IMG/VR virus record: IMGVR_UViG_3300049489_000482
Location: 1 to 58,712 of that record
Length of the DNA stretch: 58,712 bases
Reading direction: 5' to 3' (one strand)
DNA from: a virus
Shown here: positions 43,126 to 49,333 of the stretch, in pieces
How positions within the stretch are numbered: position 1 is the stretch's first letter
How the letters are laid out: every line of letters starts with the position of its first letter
Notes under the pieces: generated by a model
The model's database searches: none
What the model saw: only the letters and a program-made list of their open reading frames with translations
Told to the model about the DNA's origin: nothing
Translations under genes and position numbers: made by a program

Positions 43126-43338
43126 CACATACGTCGCCCATCGTTTATGCTGACCGCATCCTTCACCGAGCAGCCGCTCCACCGATTCGCGGCAGTCGGC
43201 GGCGTTGTGGATGAGCAGCGGGCCGTTGTCGTAGATTTCGCCGGTGCTGGGATGTTGCCACTCAGCGCGTGGTTCGCACCAGCACTGCGCGGAGTGCTCA
43301 TGTTCTCTTTCATCGTTTAGAGGTATGACGTTGACCAT
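43120..43338 (-). CDS. Cassette 6 gene: hypothetical protein, 72 residues
   Basis: MVNVIPLNDEREHEHSAQCW, CEPRAEWQHPSTGEIYDNGP, LLIHNAADCRESVERLLGEG. Start ATG at 43338 lies 3 bases from R'', stop TAA is made by the R' box: wall-to-wall in the cassette. The N-terminal segment (VNViPLnDereHeh...C.C.P....) resembles small phage proteins with a C/H cluster. Function unknown. Confidence 0.7.
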   Translation of the reverse strand: MVNVIPLNDEREHEHSAQCWCEPRAEWQHPSTGEIYDNGPLLIHNAADCRESVERLLGEGCGQHKRWATYVA

Positions 43339-43341
43339 GTG

Positions 43342-43434
43342 GCCTAACCATGCGCTCCAGCGAACCCGGCGGGGGCGTTGCGGTTGCAATCGTTGCCTCC
43401 CGTGCGCCGGGTCGCTGAGCTTGGGTCGTTCGCC
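43342..43434 (+). other. attC6
   Basis: R'' GCCTAAC, L'' CAGCGA(A)CCCGGC, L' GCCGGGTCGCTG, R' GTTCGCC (43428-43434). 93 bases. Both halves match the published cassette-PCR primer consensus (HS286/HS287) in this orientation. Confidence 0.9.
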
Positions 43435-43778
43435 AGATGCAGCAGCGGGAGCGTCTGCCCAGCCAGACCATCGGTCGAGTCGCCGAGGTGTTGGCACATC
43501 CCGTCCGTCAGCCAGATGTGGCTCACATTCCCGTCGGCGTGTGTTGTCTTCACGCTCGGCTTGAGCGTCGGCTTGAGCGTCGAGCCGTTCCACGTCCACG
43601 CATTTGCTGCGTCGCGGCTTCCGTGGGTGATGACTGGCAGCAGAATTGGGAACTCGTAGCCGTGCGGCTGGAAGCGCAGATAGTCGCGACCGTTGCGATG
43701 CTCCAAACACGAAACTGGCGAACAAGGCGCTGCACCCGCAACTGCCGCTTCGCCTGTCCGTTCAGAGTCAGATTTCAT
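43344..43778 (-). CDS. Cassette 7 gene: DUF6527-like protein, 144 residues
   Basis: The part TLKPTLKPSVKTTHADGNVS, HIWLTDGMCQHLGDSTDGLA, GQTLPLLHL fits DUF6527 (usual form CHxFVxDGxIxFLxDCTHxLAGQ), with Ser and Asp replacing the usual Cys and His. A 12-base tandem repeat makes TLKPTLKPS. Because the R' box GTTCGCC gives no stop, the gene runs ~30 residues through attC6 to TAG at 43344. Its ATG at 43778 is in attC7 and overlaps the Dam stop. Confidence 0.75.
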   Translation of the reverse strand: MKSDSERTGEAAVAGAAPCSPVSCLEHRNGRDYLRFQPHGYEFPILLPVITHGSRDAANAWTWNGSTLKPTLKPSVKTTHADGNVSHIWLTDGMCQHLGDSTDGLAGQTLPLLHLANDPSSATRRTGGNDCNRNAPAGFAGAHG

Positions 43779-43844
43779 TTCGATTCGTTTCTTTGCGCTC
43801 GACCCGTCCCGCCAGCGGCAGTGGGGTGAGCTTGGCTGTTCGCC
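43717..43844 (+). other. attC7
   Basis: R'' GGCGAAC (43717-43723), 5' half AAGGCGCTGCACCCGCAACTGCCGC, 3' half GCGGCAGTGGGGTGAGCTTGGC (written as plus strand), R' GTTCGCC (43838-43844). 128 bases. The left half carries extra bases. Confidence 0.85.
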
Positions 43845-44404
43845 AAACGAATGACGCGCCCCGGTAGTCCCGAGCGTTCGAGGGCCAGCGTGTTCGTTTC
43901 GTCGTAGGAGATGAGCGCGGACGGTCCGCCAGCGTTTGCCCCTGCCCGCGTCCCGTCCACATGGTAGAAGTAGAGCCGCCCCCACAAGAACAGGATCGCG
44001 TGCGCCTTCTTCCAGACGTGCTCCACCCAATCCGCTGTTTCCGTCCGTGCAAAGATCAGCGCGGTTGCGTTGCCGTGCTCCGCGCACCGTGCCAGCCAGC
44101 GCCCCGTCTCGCGGCCATACGGAGGATTGCACCAGACGCGACCACTCCACGGCAGCCGCAGCCCATTGTCGCGCACCGTGTAGTGCTTCGATGCAGTCGG
44201 CCACGGCCGATTGATCGGGCTGCACGGGTCGAGGTCGAAAGCCCCGAGAGCGGTCAGGATCTCGGGCGGCGTCAGCCACTCGTCTTTGCCCATCCGGTGC
44301 GAGTGATGCCCCCCGATGCCGCGACCAGAATTGGCGAACCAGGCGGTGGACTCAACAGCCATGAGCGGCGGAGTTTCGAGGGTAGCGGAGTCGTTTGCGC
44401 TCAT
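43775..44404 (-). CDS. Cassette 8 gene: phage-type DNA N6-adenine methyltransferase (Dam family), 209 residues
   Basis: GGHHSHRMGKDEWLTPPEIL, TALGAFDLDPCSPINRPWPT, GRVWCNPPYGRETGRWLARC, LIFARTETADWVEHVWKKAH and LYFYHVDGTRAGANAGGPSA: the whole phage Dam family, with catalytic NPPY. It would modify adenines, probably to escape restriction. The start ATG (44404) is in attC8; an inner ATG is at 44293. The C-terminal 20 residues (LANSQAHPTAAGG...) are attC7 sequence, and the stop overlaps the next gene. Confidence 0.9.
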   Translation of the reverse strand: MSANDSATLETPPLMAVESTAWFANSGRGIGGHHSHRMGKDEWLTPPEILTALGAFDLDPCSPINRPWPTASKHYTVRDNGLRLPWSGRVWCNPPYGRETGRWLARCAEHGNATALIFARTETADWVEHVWKKAHAILFLWGRLYFYHVDGTRAGANAGGPSALISYDETNTLALERSGLPGRVIRLANSQAHPTAAGGTGRAQRNESK

Positions 44405-44431
44405 GGTGGTGCCATCGCTTATGCGTTCGAG
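44333..44431 (+). other. attC8
   Basis: R'' GGCGAAC (44333-44339), paired arms CCATGAGCG / CGCTCATGG, R' GTTCGAG (44425-44431). 99 bases; weaker than the others outside R''. Confidence 0.65.
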
Positions 44432-44583
44432 CGCCGGGCGACGCGCTTGGGTTTGCGTTTCGTTTTTGCCCACCGAGCGGCCACTGCCGCCCGTGCCTGT
44501 TCGGAACTTCGCGCCTTGGCCGCGCCCGTCCCGGCTTTGCCGCCGAGTCTGCCGAGCGCGACCGCCGCTGGATTTTTAGTCAT
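44419..44583 (-). CDS. Small basic KGG-like protein, 54 residues (cassette 9)
   Basis: MTKNPAAVALGRLGGKAGTG and AKARSSEQARAAVAARWAKT match a widespread short protein family with LGRxGGK and ARAAVxxRW repeats, found in phages and bacteria; function unknown. Stop TAA lies beside the R' box of attC8. Overlaps the 96-residue gene by 8 bases. Confidence 0.7.
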   Translation of the reverse strand: MTKNPAAVALGRLGGKAGTGAAKARSSEQARAAVAARWAKTKRKPKRVARRSNA

Positions 44584-44866
44584 TGCTCGTGTCCTCCACC
44601 TCTCGAACGTAGTCCTTGCGGTCTTGGGCCGTGCCTTTGGCTTGGCCGGGGTCGTTGTCGCCGGGCAGAATGAGCCGGTATTTAGACTCATCGCGCCAAA
44701 GTTGGTAGCGGGCCTTGTCTGCCTCATCGTAGTCCGTCCATGCCCCGCGAAATTGCCAAGAGACCGTCTTTAGCTCCTCGTCGTATTGCCGCACAAACAG
44801 CCGGTAGTGAGTCGCGGTGTCGTAGGTCTGTTGCTCGCCTTTGTGAGTTGTCGCTGTGTTGGTCAT
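44576..44866 (-). CDS. Hypothetical protein, 96 residues (first gene of the array transcript)
   Basis: MTNTATTHKGEQQTYDTATH, YRLFVRQYDEELKTVSWQFR, GAWTDYDEADKARYQLWRDE. Start 42 bases downstream of the -10 element at 44908-44913. Function unknown. The box CTCGAAC at 44602-44608 could be a relic R'' for cassette 9, inside this gene, but no attC structure surrounds it. Confidence 0.65.
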   Translation of the reverse strand: MTNTATTHKGEQQTYDTATHYRLFVRQYDEELKTVSWQFRGAWTDYDEADKARYQLWRDESKYRLILPGDNDPGQAKGTAQDRKDYVREVEDTSND

Positions 44867-44907
44867 TTGCTTTTGGTGTCTCGGCTTACTGGGCCTCAAC
44901 TGCAAAC

Positions 44908-44936
44908 ACTCTACGCAAGCGGTTGCGTATATGCAA
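44908..44936 (-). promoter_or_regulatory. Sigma70-type promoter with internal inverted repeat, driving the cassette array
   Basis: On the minus strand: TTGCAT (44931-44936), 17-base spacer, TAGAGT (44908-44913). The spacer overlaps an inverted repeat ACGCAA-ccgc-TTGCGT (44913-44928), a likely operator. It is at the distal end of the array and points toward intI. Confidence 0.7.
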
Positions 44937-44956
44937 GAGTTATTTTCACATTGCTT

Positions 44957-44984
44957 CCGATCTGCTTAACTTGGGTCGGTAGGC
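44957..44984 (+). other. Degenerate attC 3' half at the end of the array (attC9)
   Basis: TCTGCTTAACTTGGGTCGGTAGGC matches the L'/R' consensus, with R' mutated to GGTAGGC. It encodes the last residues (PTDPS) and the stop of the helicase gene. No 5' half seen. Confidence 0.55.
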
Positions 44985-46627
44985 ACCAGTGAGAGAGCCT
45001 TGCGTGCCTCCTCACGTCCGGCTCTGTTAGGACCGCTACCCGCCGATGTGATCGTCAGTCTGTGCTTTGCCCTGGTCATCGCCACGTAAAACAGCCGCCG
45101 ATCTTCCTCGCTCGGCTCTTTGGCTGCGGCGGCGCTCTCGTCGCACTCGGGCAAGACCACGTTGTCGAACTCAAGACCTTTCGCTCCGTGCATCGTCATG
45201 ATGCGGATGCCGTCCATGTCGCCCGCCATCACGCGCTTCGTTTCCTCATTGCAGATGCTGATGAGCAGGTCGCCCATTGTCGCACGCGCCGGCAGTGTGC
45301 CCGCGATTTCCTCCACGATGTCGGCGCTGGCCGCCGTGCATCCGTGTGCCCTCACCACTCGGGCGGCGTAGTGTGGCGTGAACTGGCCACCCTCGACGCA
45401 AATTCCGCTCGCGCCGGCCAGCGTGGTGCCGCCCTGGATTGCAGCCAATCGAGCCTCGTTGATCTGTGCCGGCGTCCTGCCGCACTGGCGCAGGTAGCTG
45501 GCGGTGATCTCCGTGTTGCTCGGGTTCGCCAGAACCGCCAGCAGCGTTTTGGCTTTGCGCCAGTCCTCCGGGAAGACGCGATCCTTGCGGATGGCCAGCG
45601 GATAACCGTGCTCCGCAAGTAGCGCGGCGAACCGTTGCACCTGTGCGTTGGTGCGGACCAGGATGGCGGTTGCTGACGATTCGTCCTCCAGTTCCTGGCT
45701 CAGGTGGCCCATGAGTTCGGTGTCCTCGGCGCCGCGCGTCGCGTAGTAGGAGACCACCACCGCTCCGCCTTCGTGCTCCGCAGTCATGTTCTGCTGCGCC
45801 CGCTCCTTGTTCTGCTCGATCACTTTCCGCGCCGCGTCGCAAATGGCTTTCCGGCAGCGGTAGTTCCGTTCGAGCCTGATGACGTTCCACTCCGGGCTGT
45901 TGAAGTGCTCCATGAACAACTCCACCTTGGCTCCACGGAATCGGTAGATGCTCTGGTCGGGGTCGCCGACCACGAACTTGGTCTTGGTGGTGATGGCGTC
46001 GTAAATCTCCCAGTCCAGCGCGCTCGAATCCTGCGCCTCGTCCACGAGCAGGTGCCTGACCGGAACAAGTCCTACCGGAGCGATCTTGATCAGGTCGCGT
46101 CCCACGTCGAGCAGCGTGTCAAAGTCGAGCATGCCGGTGCGCGCCATCGTCGCCCGGAACTCCGCCGCCACAAGTTCCGCCGCCGTCGGCGGATTGCTAC
46201 GCGCCGGGTAGTGCCGTAGCGCGTCCGTCAGCGCGGTCTTGGTGCCCTTGTATCCGAGGCGCTTCTTGACGCCGTCCAACAGTTCCTCCGCAGCGTCCTC
46301 GTCGATAATTGTCGGCGGGACGAAGATGCCGACCAGACACCGCGCGGCCTCTTTGGTGAGCAGTCGGAAGAGCCAGCCGTGAAGCGTGCCCACGTAGCCG
46401 AGCCGCTGCGCTGCGGCCTCGTTGCGGCCCGCCGCGAGGCGCTGAACCATCTCGCCGGCTGCGGCGTTGGTGAACGTGATCGCCACGATGCCGGCCGGGT
46501 CCTCGCCGCTGTCGAGCAGGTGGTTGATGCGCTCGACGAGCACCATCGTCTTTCCGGAGCCTGGCGTGGCGACGACGAGCGTGTTGCGGTGCGGTGTGGT
46601 AACGGCGAGTTTCTGTTGATCGTTCAT
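44966..46627 (-). CDS. UvrD/Rep-type SF1 DNA helicase, 553 residues
   Basis: Motifs: Walker A VVATPGSGKTMVLVERINHL, DEAQD in HLLVDEAQDSSALDWEIY, GDPDQSIYRFRGA, ERNYRC, MTMHGAKGLEFDNVV and LFYVAMTRAKHRL. Complete at 553 residues, short for UvrD (about 720). It would unwind DNA in replication or recombination. ATG at 46627 follows A-rich leader AAACGAAAAACGA. C-terminus is made by a degenerate attC. Confidence 0.95.
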   Translation of the reverse strand: MNDQQKLAVTTPHRNTLVVATPGSGKTMVLVERINHLLDSGEDPAGIVAITFTNAAAGEMVQRLAAGRNEAAAQRLGYVGTLHGWLFRLLTKEAARCLVGIFVPPTIIDEDAAEELLDGVKKRLGYKGTKTALTDALRHYPARSNPPTAAELVAAEFRATMARTGMLDFDTLLDVGRDLIKIAPVGLVPVRHLLVDEAQDSSALDWEIYDAITTKTKFVVGDPDQSIYRFRGAKVELFMEHFNSPEWNVIRLERNYRCRKAICDAARKVIEQNKERAQQNMTAEHEGGAVVVSYYATRGAEDTELMGHLSQELEDESSATAILVRTNAQVQRFAALLAEHGYPLAIRKDRVFPEDWRKAKTLLAVLANPSNTEITASYLRQCGRTPAQINEARLAAIQGGTTLAGASGICVEGGQFTPHYAARVVRAHGCTAASADIVEEIAGTLPARATMGDLLISICNEETKRVMAGDMDGIRIMTMHGAKGLEFDNVVLPECDESAAAAKEPSEEDRRLFYVAMTRAKHRLTITSAGSGPNRAGREEARKALSLVPTDPS

Positions 46628-46656
46628 TCGTTTTTCGTTTTGTTCTTTGGAGTGTG

Positions 46657-46670
46657 CCGCCCGTGGGCGG
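46657..46670. repeat. Dispersed GC palindrome, copy 5, intergenic
   Basis: CCGCCC-GT-GGGCGG in the 47-base space between the 79-residue gene and the helicase leader. Confidence 0.8.
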
Positions 46671-46674
46671 GTTG

Positions 46675-46914
46675 TCAATTTGGAACCGGCTCCACCGTGA
46701 TCATCTTGGTCTGCAACCCGTATTCCTGCGCTTGGACGAGCGCGTCGATTGGCCGCGAGAACTTCGTGGCGTCCTTGTCGCCGACCATTTGCCAGACCTT
46801 GCCTCGGGCGTTCTGCACGAACTGGACGGCGTAGCCTCGGTAGCGGATGACGTATTGCGGTGCCGGCAATGTCGTTTCCGTTGTGTGTTGGTTGATCGGG
46901 TTGTATTTGCTCAC
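46675..46914 (-). CDS. Hypothetical protein, 79 residues
   Basis: GTG start at 46914 overlaps the previous stop (GTGA). Product (M)SKYNPINQHTTETTLPAPQ, YVIRYRGYAVQFVQNARGKV. Unknown. Confidence 0.55.
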   Translation of the reverse strand: MSKYNPINQHTTETTLPAPQYVIRYRGYAVQFVQNARGKVWQMVGDKDATKFSRPIDALVQAQEYGLQTKMITVEPVPN

Positions 46915-47525
46915 AAGATGTTCCTCCCGGCTTCCAGCATGATGTTGAGGCAGACGCCGCACCGCAGTGATTCACCATCCCTTCTGGTAGTCCACTGGCC
47001 GTGCGGACGGCGGCCGCACTCCGCGGCGCTGGTCTTGCCTTTGTTCGGCACCAGATGCCGCACGGCGTCGTTGGTGTCGGTTTTCCACGTCATCGGCCGC
47101 ACCCGGCGCATCTCCCTCACGGTTGGCGCCGCCAACGCGAGCCACTGCGGTGGCTCCGCCTCGGCTCGGTGCCATGCCTGCCTGCTACGCTGGTTGTAGG
47201 GTCCGCCCGGTTGCAGGGCGGACATGATGCTCCAGACGCGGGCGTACGGCGCGCCCTTGTGTTCCTGGCCTCGGGTCGCGTGAACCGCGGCCTTGAAGTT
47301 CGAGTAGTCGATTCGGGACGCGATTTCGGTGACGAACGCCACCGCCGCCGCGTGGCTGCACACGATCCGGTATCGGTAGTCGCCGGACGGCGTCTCGATC
47401 CATCTCGTTCCGCGCAGCGCCTTGGTGCGCGCGGCGTTCTCGATGTCGGCGCGCTCGCGTGCGCGCACTTGGAACTCGCCGGGGTGCCGCTCGACGATGC
47501 TGAAAAAACCCGCTGTTGATGCCAT
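46911..47525 (-). CDS. Hypothetical protein with C-terminal CxxC, 204 residues
   Basis: FSIVERHPGEFQVRARERAD, GDYRYRIVCSHAAAVAFVTE, IASRIDYSNFKAAVHATRGQ and RVWSIM form a pattern seen in short phage and actinobacterial proteins (x-RARD...DYxxR...IDYxNFK...VWxVM). The C-terminal part ends in LRCGVCLNIM. A second ATG 6 bases upstream (47531) is possible. Confidence 0.6.
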   Translation of the reverse strand: MASTAGFFSIVERHPGEFQVRARERADIENAARTKALRGTRWIETPSGDYRYRIVCSHAAAVAFVTEIASRIDYSNFKAAVHATRGQEHKGAPYARVWSIMSALQPGGPYNQRSRQAWHRAEAEPPQWLALAAPTVREMRRVRPMTWKTDTNDAVRHLVPNKGKTSAAECGRRPHGQWTTRRDGESLRCGVCLNIMLEAGRNIL

Positions 47526-47532
47526 CCACATT

Positions 47533-47625
47533 TCAGAATGCTCCGATCCGGTGAAGCACCCAGCCCCACACGACAAGGTTGATACCGACAGCGACGGCGC
47601 CGGCTGCCCAGTTGGTTGCGTTCAT
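47533..47625 (-). CDS. Small membrane peptide, 30 residues
   Basis: ATG at 47625 overlaps the previous stop (ATGA). MNATNWAAGAVAVGINLVVW and GWVLHRIGAF: a single hydrophobic helix. Too short to classify; in phages such peptides can be holin-like or regulatory. Confidence 0.5.
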   Translation of the reverse strand: MNATNWAAGAVAVGINLVVWGWVLHRIGAF

Positions 47626-47825
47626 CGCCCCTGCTCCATTTCTGTTTGGTCGATCCACGCCAGCGTCCGGTTCCATCCGGCTGCTGTGACCTTCTCATGC
47701 GGCCCTATGAGACCGGTGCCGTCCTGTCTCGCGCTCATCGTCCTGTTGTCGTCATAGCCAAAGATCACGAAACGACCGATGCGAACCGTGCCTCCGGTGC
47801 GGATTGTGTTGAGTATCGTTCTCAT
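47622..47825 (-). CDS. Hypothetical protein, 67 residues
   Basis: MRTILNTIRTGGTVRIGRFV, then GYDDNRTMSARQDGTGLIGP. ATG at 47825, 3 bases after the upstream stop. Unknown. Confidence 0.5.
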   Translation of the reverse strand: MRTILNTIRTGGTVRIGRFVIFGYDDNRTMSARQDGTGLIGPHEKVTAAGWNRTLAWIDQTEMEQGR

Positions 47826-47828
47826 GGC

Positions 47829-48206
47829 TCAGAGTCCTTCGTCGGCGTCGCTCGTGACGCGGTTTCCGTCGAATGCGCCAGAGCAGTCGCGCTCGTTGAA
47901 CTCGAACTCCCAGCGGTCGGTTTCCCAAGTATGCCCGGTCGGTGCGTAGATGCCGTTGACGTATGCGAACCGTCCGCAGCCGCGGCGATCCAGTTCCATG
48001 TTGTAGGTGCGCGGCGTGAATCCTAGAGGCTTGAGCGCCTGCGTGATCTCGTCCTCCACCATCCGCCCGTGGGCGGGTCCGCTGAACTCGCCTCCGTCAA
48101 ATCCGGCATCCGCTTCGGCTGCTTCGGCGTGGCTTCGCTCAATGCGACGCACCGCGCTGGCCGCAAGGCTTAGGTTGCTGTTCTTGGTTTCGTAGTGTGC
48201 TTTCAT
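47829..48206 (-). CDS. Hypothetical protein, 125 residues
   Basis: ATG at 48206 (MKAHYETKNSNLSLAASAVR) with leader ACAAACGACAAACAA. FTPRTYNMELDRRGCGRFAY and WETDRWEFEFNERDCSGAFD are conserved-looking. The palindrome at 48063-48076 interrupts it as SGPAHGRM. Unknown. Confidence 0.6.
   Translation of the reverse strand: MKAHYETKNSNLSLAASAVRRIERSHAEAAEADAGFDGGEFSGPAHGRMVEDEITQALKPLGFTPRTYNMELDRRGCGRFAYVNGIYAPTGHTWETDRWEFEFNERDCSGAFDGNRVTSDADEGL
48063..48076. repeat. Dispersed GC palindrome, copy 6
   Basis: CCGCCC-GT-GGGCGG inside the 125-residue gene, in another frame than usual (encodes GPAHGR rather than NPPxGG). Confidence 0.75.
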
Positions 48207-48235
48207 TTGTTTGTCGTTTGTTTCGCTCAGGCTTG

Positions 48236-48640
48236 TCACCGTGCCAGAACATCCGGCGCGCATCCACTGGAATTTCTGCGGTGGTTTTCCACCCGCTCTC
48301 GCGCGTTGATCTCGTCGAGGTATTCGCTGTAGCTGGCTCCGTATTCCTTCTCGTCGCTGTCCAGCCACGCCTCGCGCGAGCAGATGCAGCGCCGGTAACC
48401 GCACGTCGTTTCCTCGCCGTCAAACCACGACGTGGCCGGGATCAGCGTCCGCCCGCAATCCTGGCACGTCCGGTTCCGCACCTTGACGCAGATTTCCTCG
48501 ACGACCGCCTCGCGCAGCGCCTGGCGCTCACTCTGTTGCGCCCACAACCAGCGGAGCTTCGCCATGTCGCGCGGGTCCTGCGTGCGCCAGTAGCGCTGCG
48601 CGGCCCGGTCCTGTCGGCGGTTGGATGTTTCGGTGTTCAC
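48236..48640 (-). CDS. Zinc-ribbon-like protein, 134 residues
   Basis: GTG start at 48640 overlaps the previous stop (GTGA). Zinc-binding pattern CQDCGRTLIPATSWF ... EETTCGYRRCICSREA. Many phages encode such small zinc proteins of unknown role. Confidence 0.6.
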   Translation of the reverse strand: MNTETSNRRQDRAAQRYWRTQDPRDMAKLRWLWAQQSERQALREAVVEEICVKVRNRTCQDCGRTLIPATSWFDGEETTCGYRRCICSREAWLDSDEKEYGASYSEYLDEINARERVENHRRNSSGCAPDVLAR

Positions 48641-48972
48641 TTGGCACCACCTTTCAGCGCGTCGAGCGCGGCGCGGGCGGAAGCCTGCACATTTGCGAGC
48701 TTGTCCTGATAGAACCACTGCCCCACCGAACGCTTGCCCATTCCGCCCTGCACTCTGTCCTCCGCAATTGCCTCCAACGCTGCCACCACACCCGCCACCG
48801 CCTCCGGGTTCAGCCCGGCGAGGGCGTTGACGCAGGCGCAAGCCTTCACAAGTTCGTTGTGTGGAACCATCGCATCGCTGTGCTCGGCGGTGAGGATTAC
48901 CTTTCCGCCGCAAAGGATTTCCGTCCCGTTCTGTGTCCACGGTTCCGGCGTGTGCCGCGATGTGCTATTCAT
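48637..48972 (-). CDS. Conserved small phage protein (HTPxPW...ACVNA family), 111 residues
   Basis: SRHTPEPWTQNGTEILCGGK and NELVKACACVNALAGLNPEA match a common family of phage proteins that share HTPgPW and rIvaCVNA. Function unknown. ATG at 48972. Confidence 0.65.
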   Translation of the reverse strand: MNSTSRHTPEPWTQNGTEILCGGKVILTAEHSDAMVPHNELVKACACVNALAGLNPEAVAGVVAALEAIAEDRVQGGMGKRSVGQWFYQDKLANVQASARAALDALKGGAK

Positions 48973-49183
48973 TGGACACCTCCACGCCGTTGCCGTCCTG
49001 ATCGACAACGCGCCTGTCAGAGTATCCACCCTGACTCTTGCAGCCGCGCTGGTCGCGGGTCAGGCACATTTCCGCAGCCGCAATGGTGCGGTGATGATGC
49101 CCGCAGCATCCACGTACGCTGCCAATGGTCGTGTAGTATTTCCGCGATGCGCTCGCGGCGGGCGTTTGATTTGTGGTTTTCAT
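48965..49183 (-). CDS. Small Cys/His-rich protein, 72 residues
   Basis: ATG at 49183 (MKTTNQTPAASASRKYYTTI), leader with CGAAACGAAAGACAAAACA. Contains GCCGHHHRTIAAAEMCLTRD and GCKS: a possible zinc site. Overlaps the next gene by 8 bases. Confidence 0.55.
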   Translation of the reverse strand: MKTTNQTPAASASRKYYTTIGSVRGCCGHHHRTIAAAEMCLTRDQRGCKSQGGYSDRRVVDQDGNGVEVSNE

Positions 49184-49293
49184 TGTTTTGTCTTTCGTTT
49201 CGCTCGGGGTCATTCCCTTTGCTTGAGGCGACTCTGCCATCACTCCGCCCGGCTGCCCATTGGAAAACCAGCGTTTGGTTTCCAAACGCAAAA

Positions 49294-49317
49294 GGCGCCC
49301 CGGTTTCCCGAGGCGCC
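49294..49317 (-). terminator. Rho-independent terminator
   Basis: 10-bp stem (one G-T pair) GGCGCCTCGG / CCGGGGCGCC with GAAA loop, then TTTTGCGTTT on the minus strand. It ends the operon of the Rad50-like gene, 16 bases past the stop of the 97-residue gene. Confidence 0.9.
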
Positions 49318-49333
49318 TCGCGTTGCTGCTGGC

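Larger units (their letters stand above)
40413..44984. mobile_element. Integron embedded in the phage: intI, attI and about nine gene cassettes
   Basis: IntI plus attI plus a run of attC sites in canonical orientation relative to intI (R'' toward intI). Cassette borders: 41394, 41939, 42257, 42559, 42877, 43120, 43429, 43839, 44426 and a degenerate end near 44978-44984. For seven cassettes the entry box and the exit R'' box are complementary: GTTCCAC/GTGGAAC, GTTGGAG/CTCCAAC, GTTGTCC/GGACAAC, GTTAGGC/GCCTAAC (twice), GTTCGCC/GGCGAAC (twice). The cassette genes all lie on the minus strand. Confidence 0.9.

Noticed and set aside
44602-44608. CTCGAAC as the R'' box of attC9 pairing with GTTCGAG
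   Set aside because: The boxes match, but the following sequence shows no L''/L' arms; it may be chance within the 96-residue gene.
40413-44984. Integron as host DNA joined by misassembly
   Set aside because: Overlap of the intI stop with a phage helicase start, same strand as all other genes, phage-type cargo (Dam) and another attC inside the phage operon argue against it; only read mapping can exclude it.
45022-45034. GTTAGGA box in the UvrD-like helicase gene as another attC
   Set aside because: It lies in conserved helicase coding sequence and has no L box or partner R'' box nearby.
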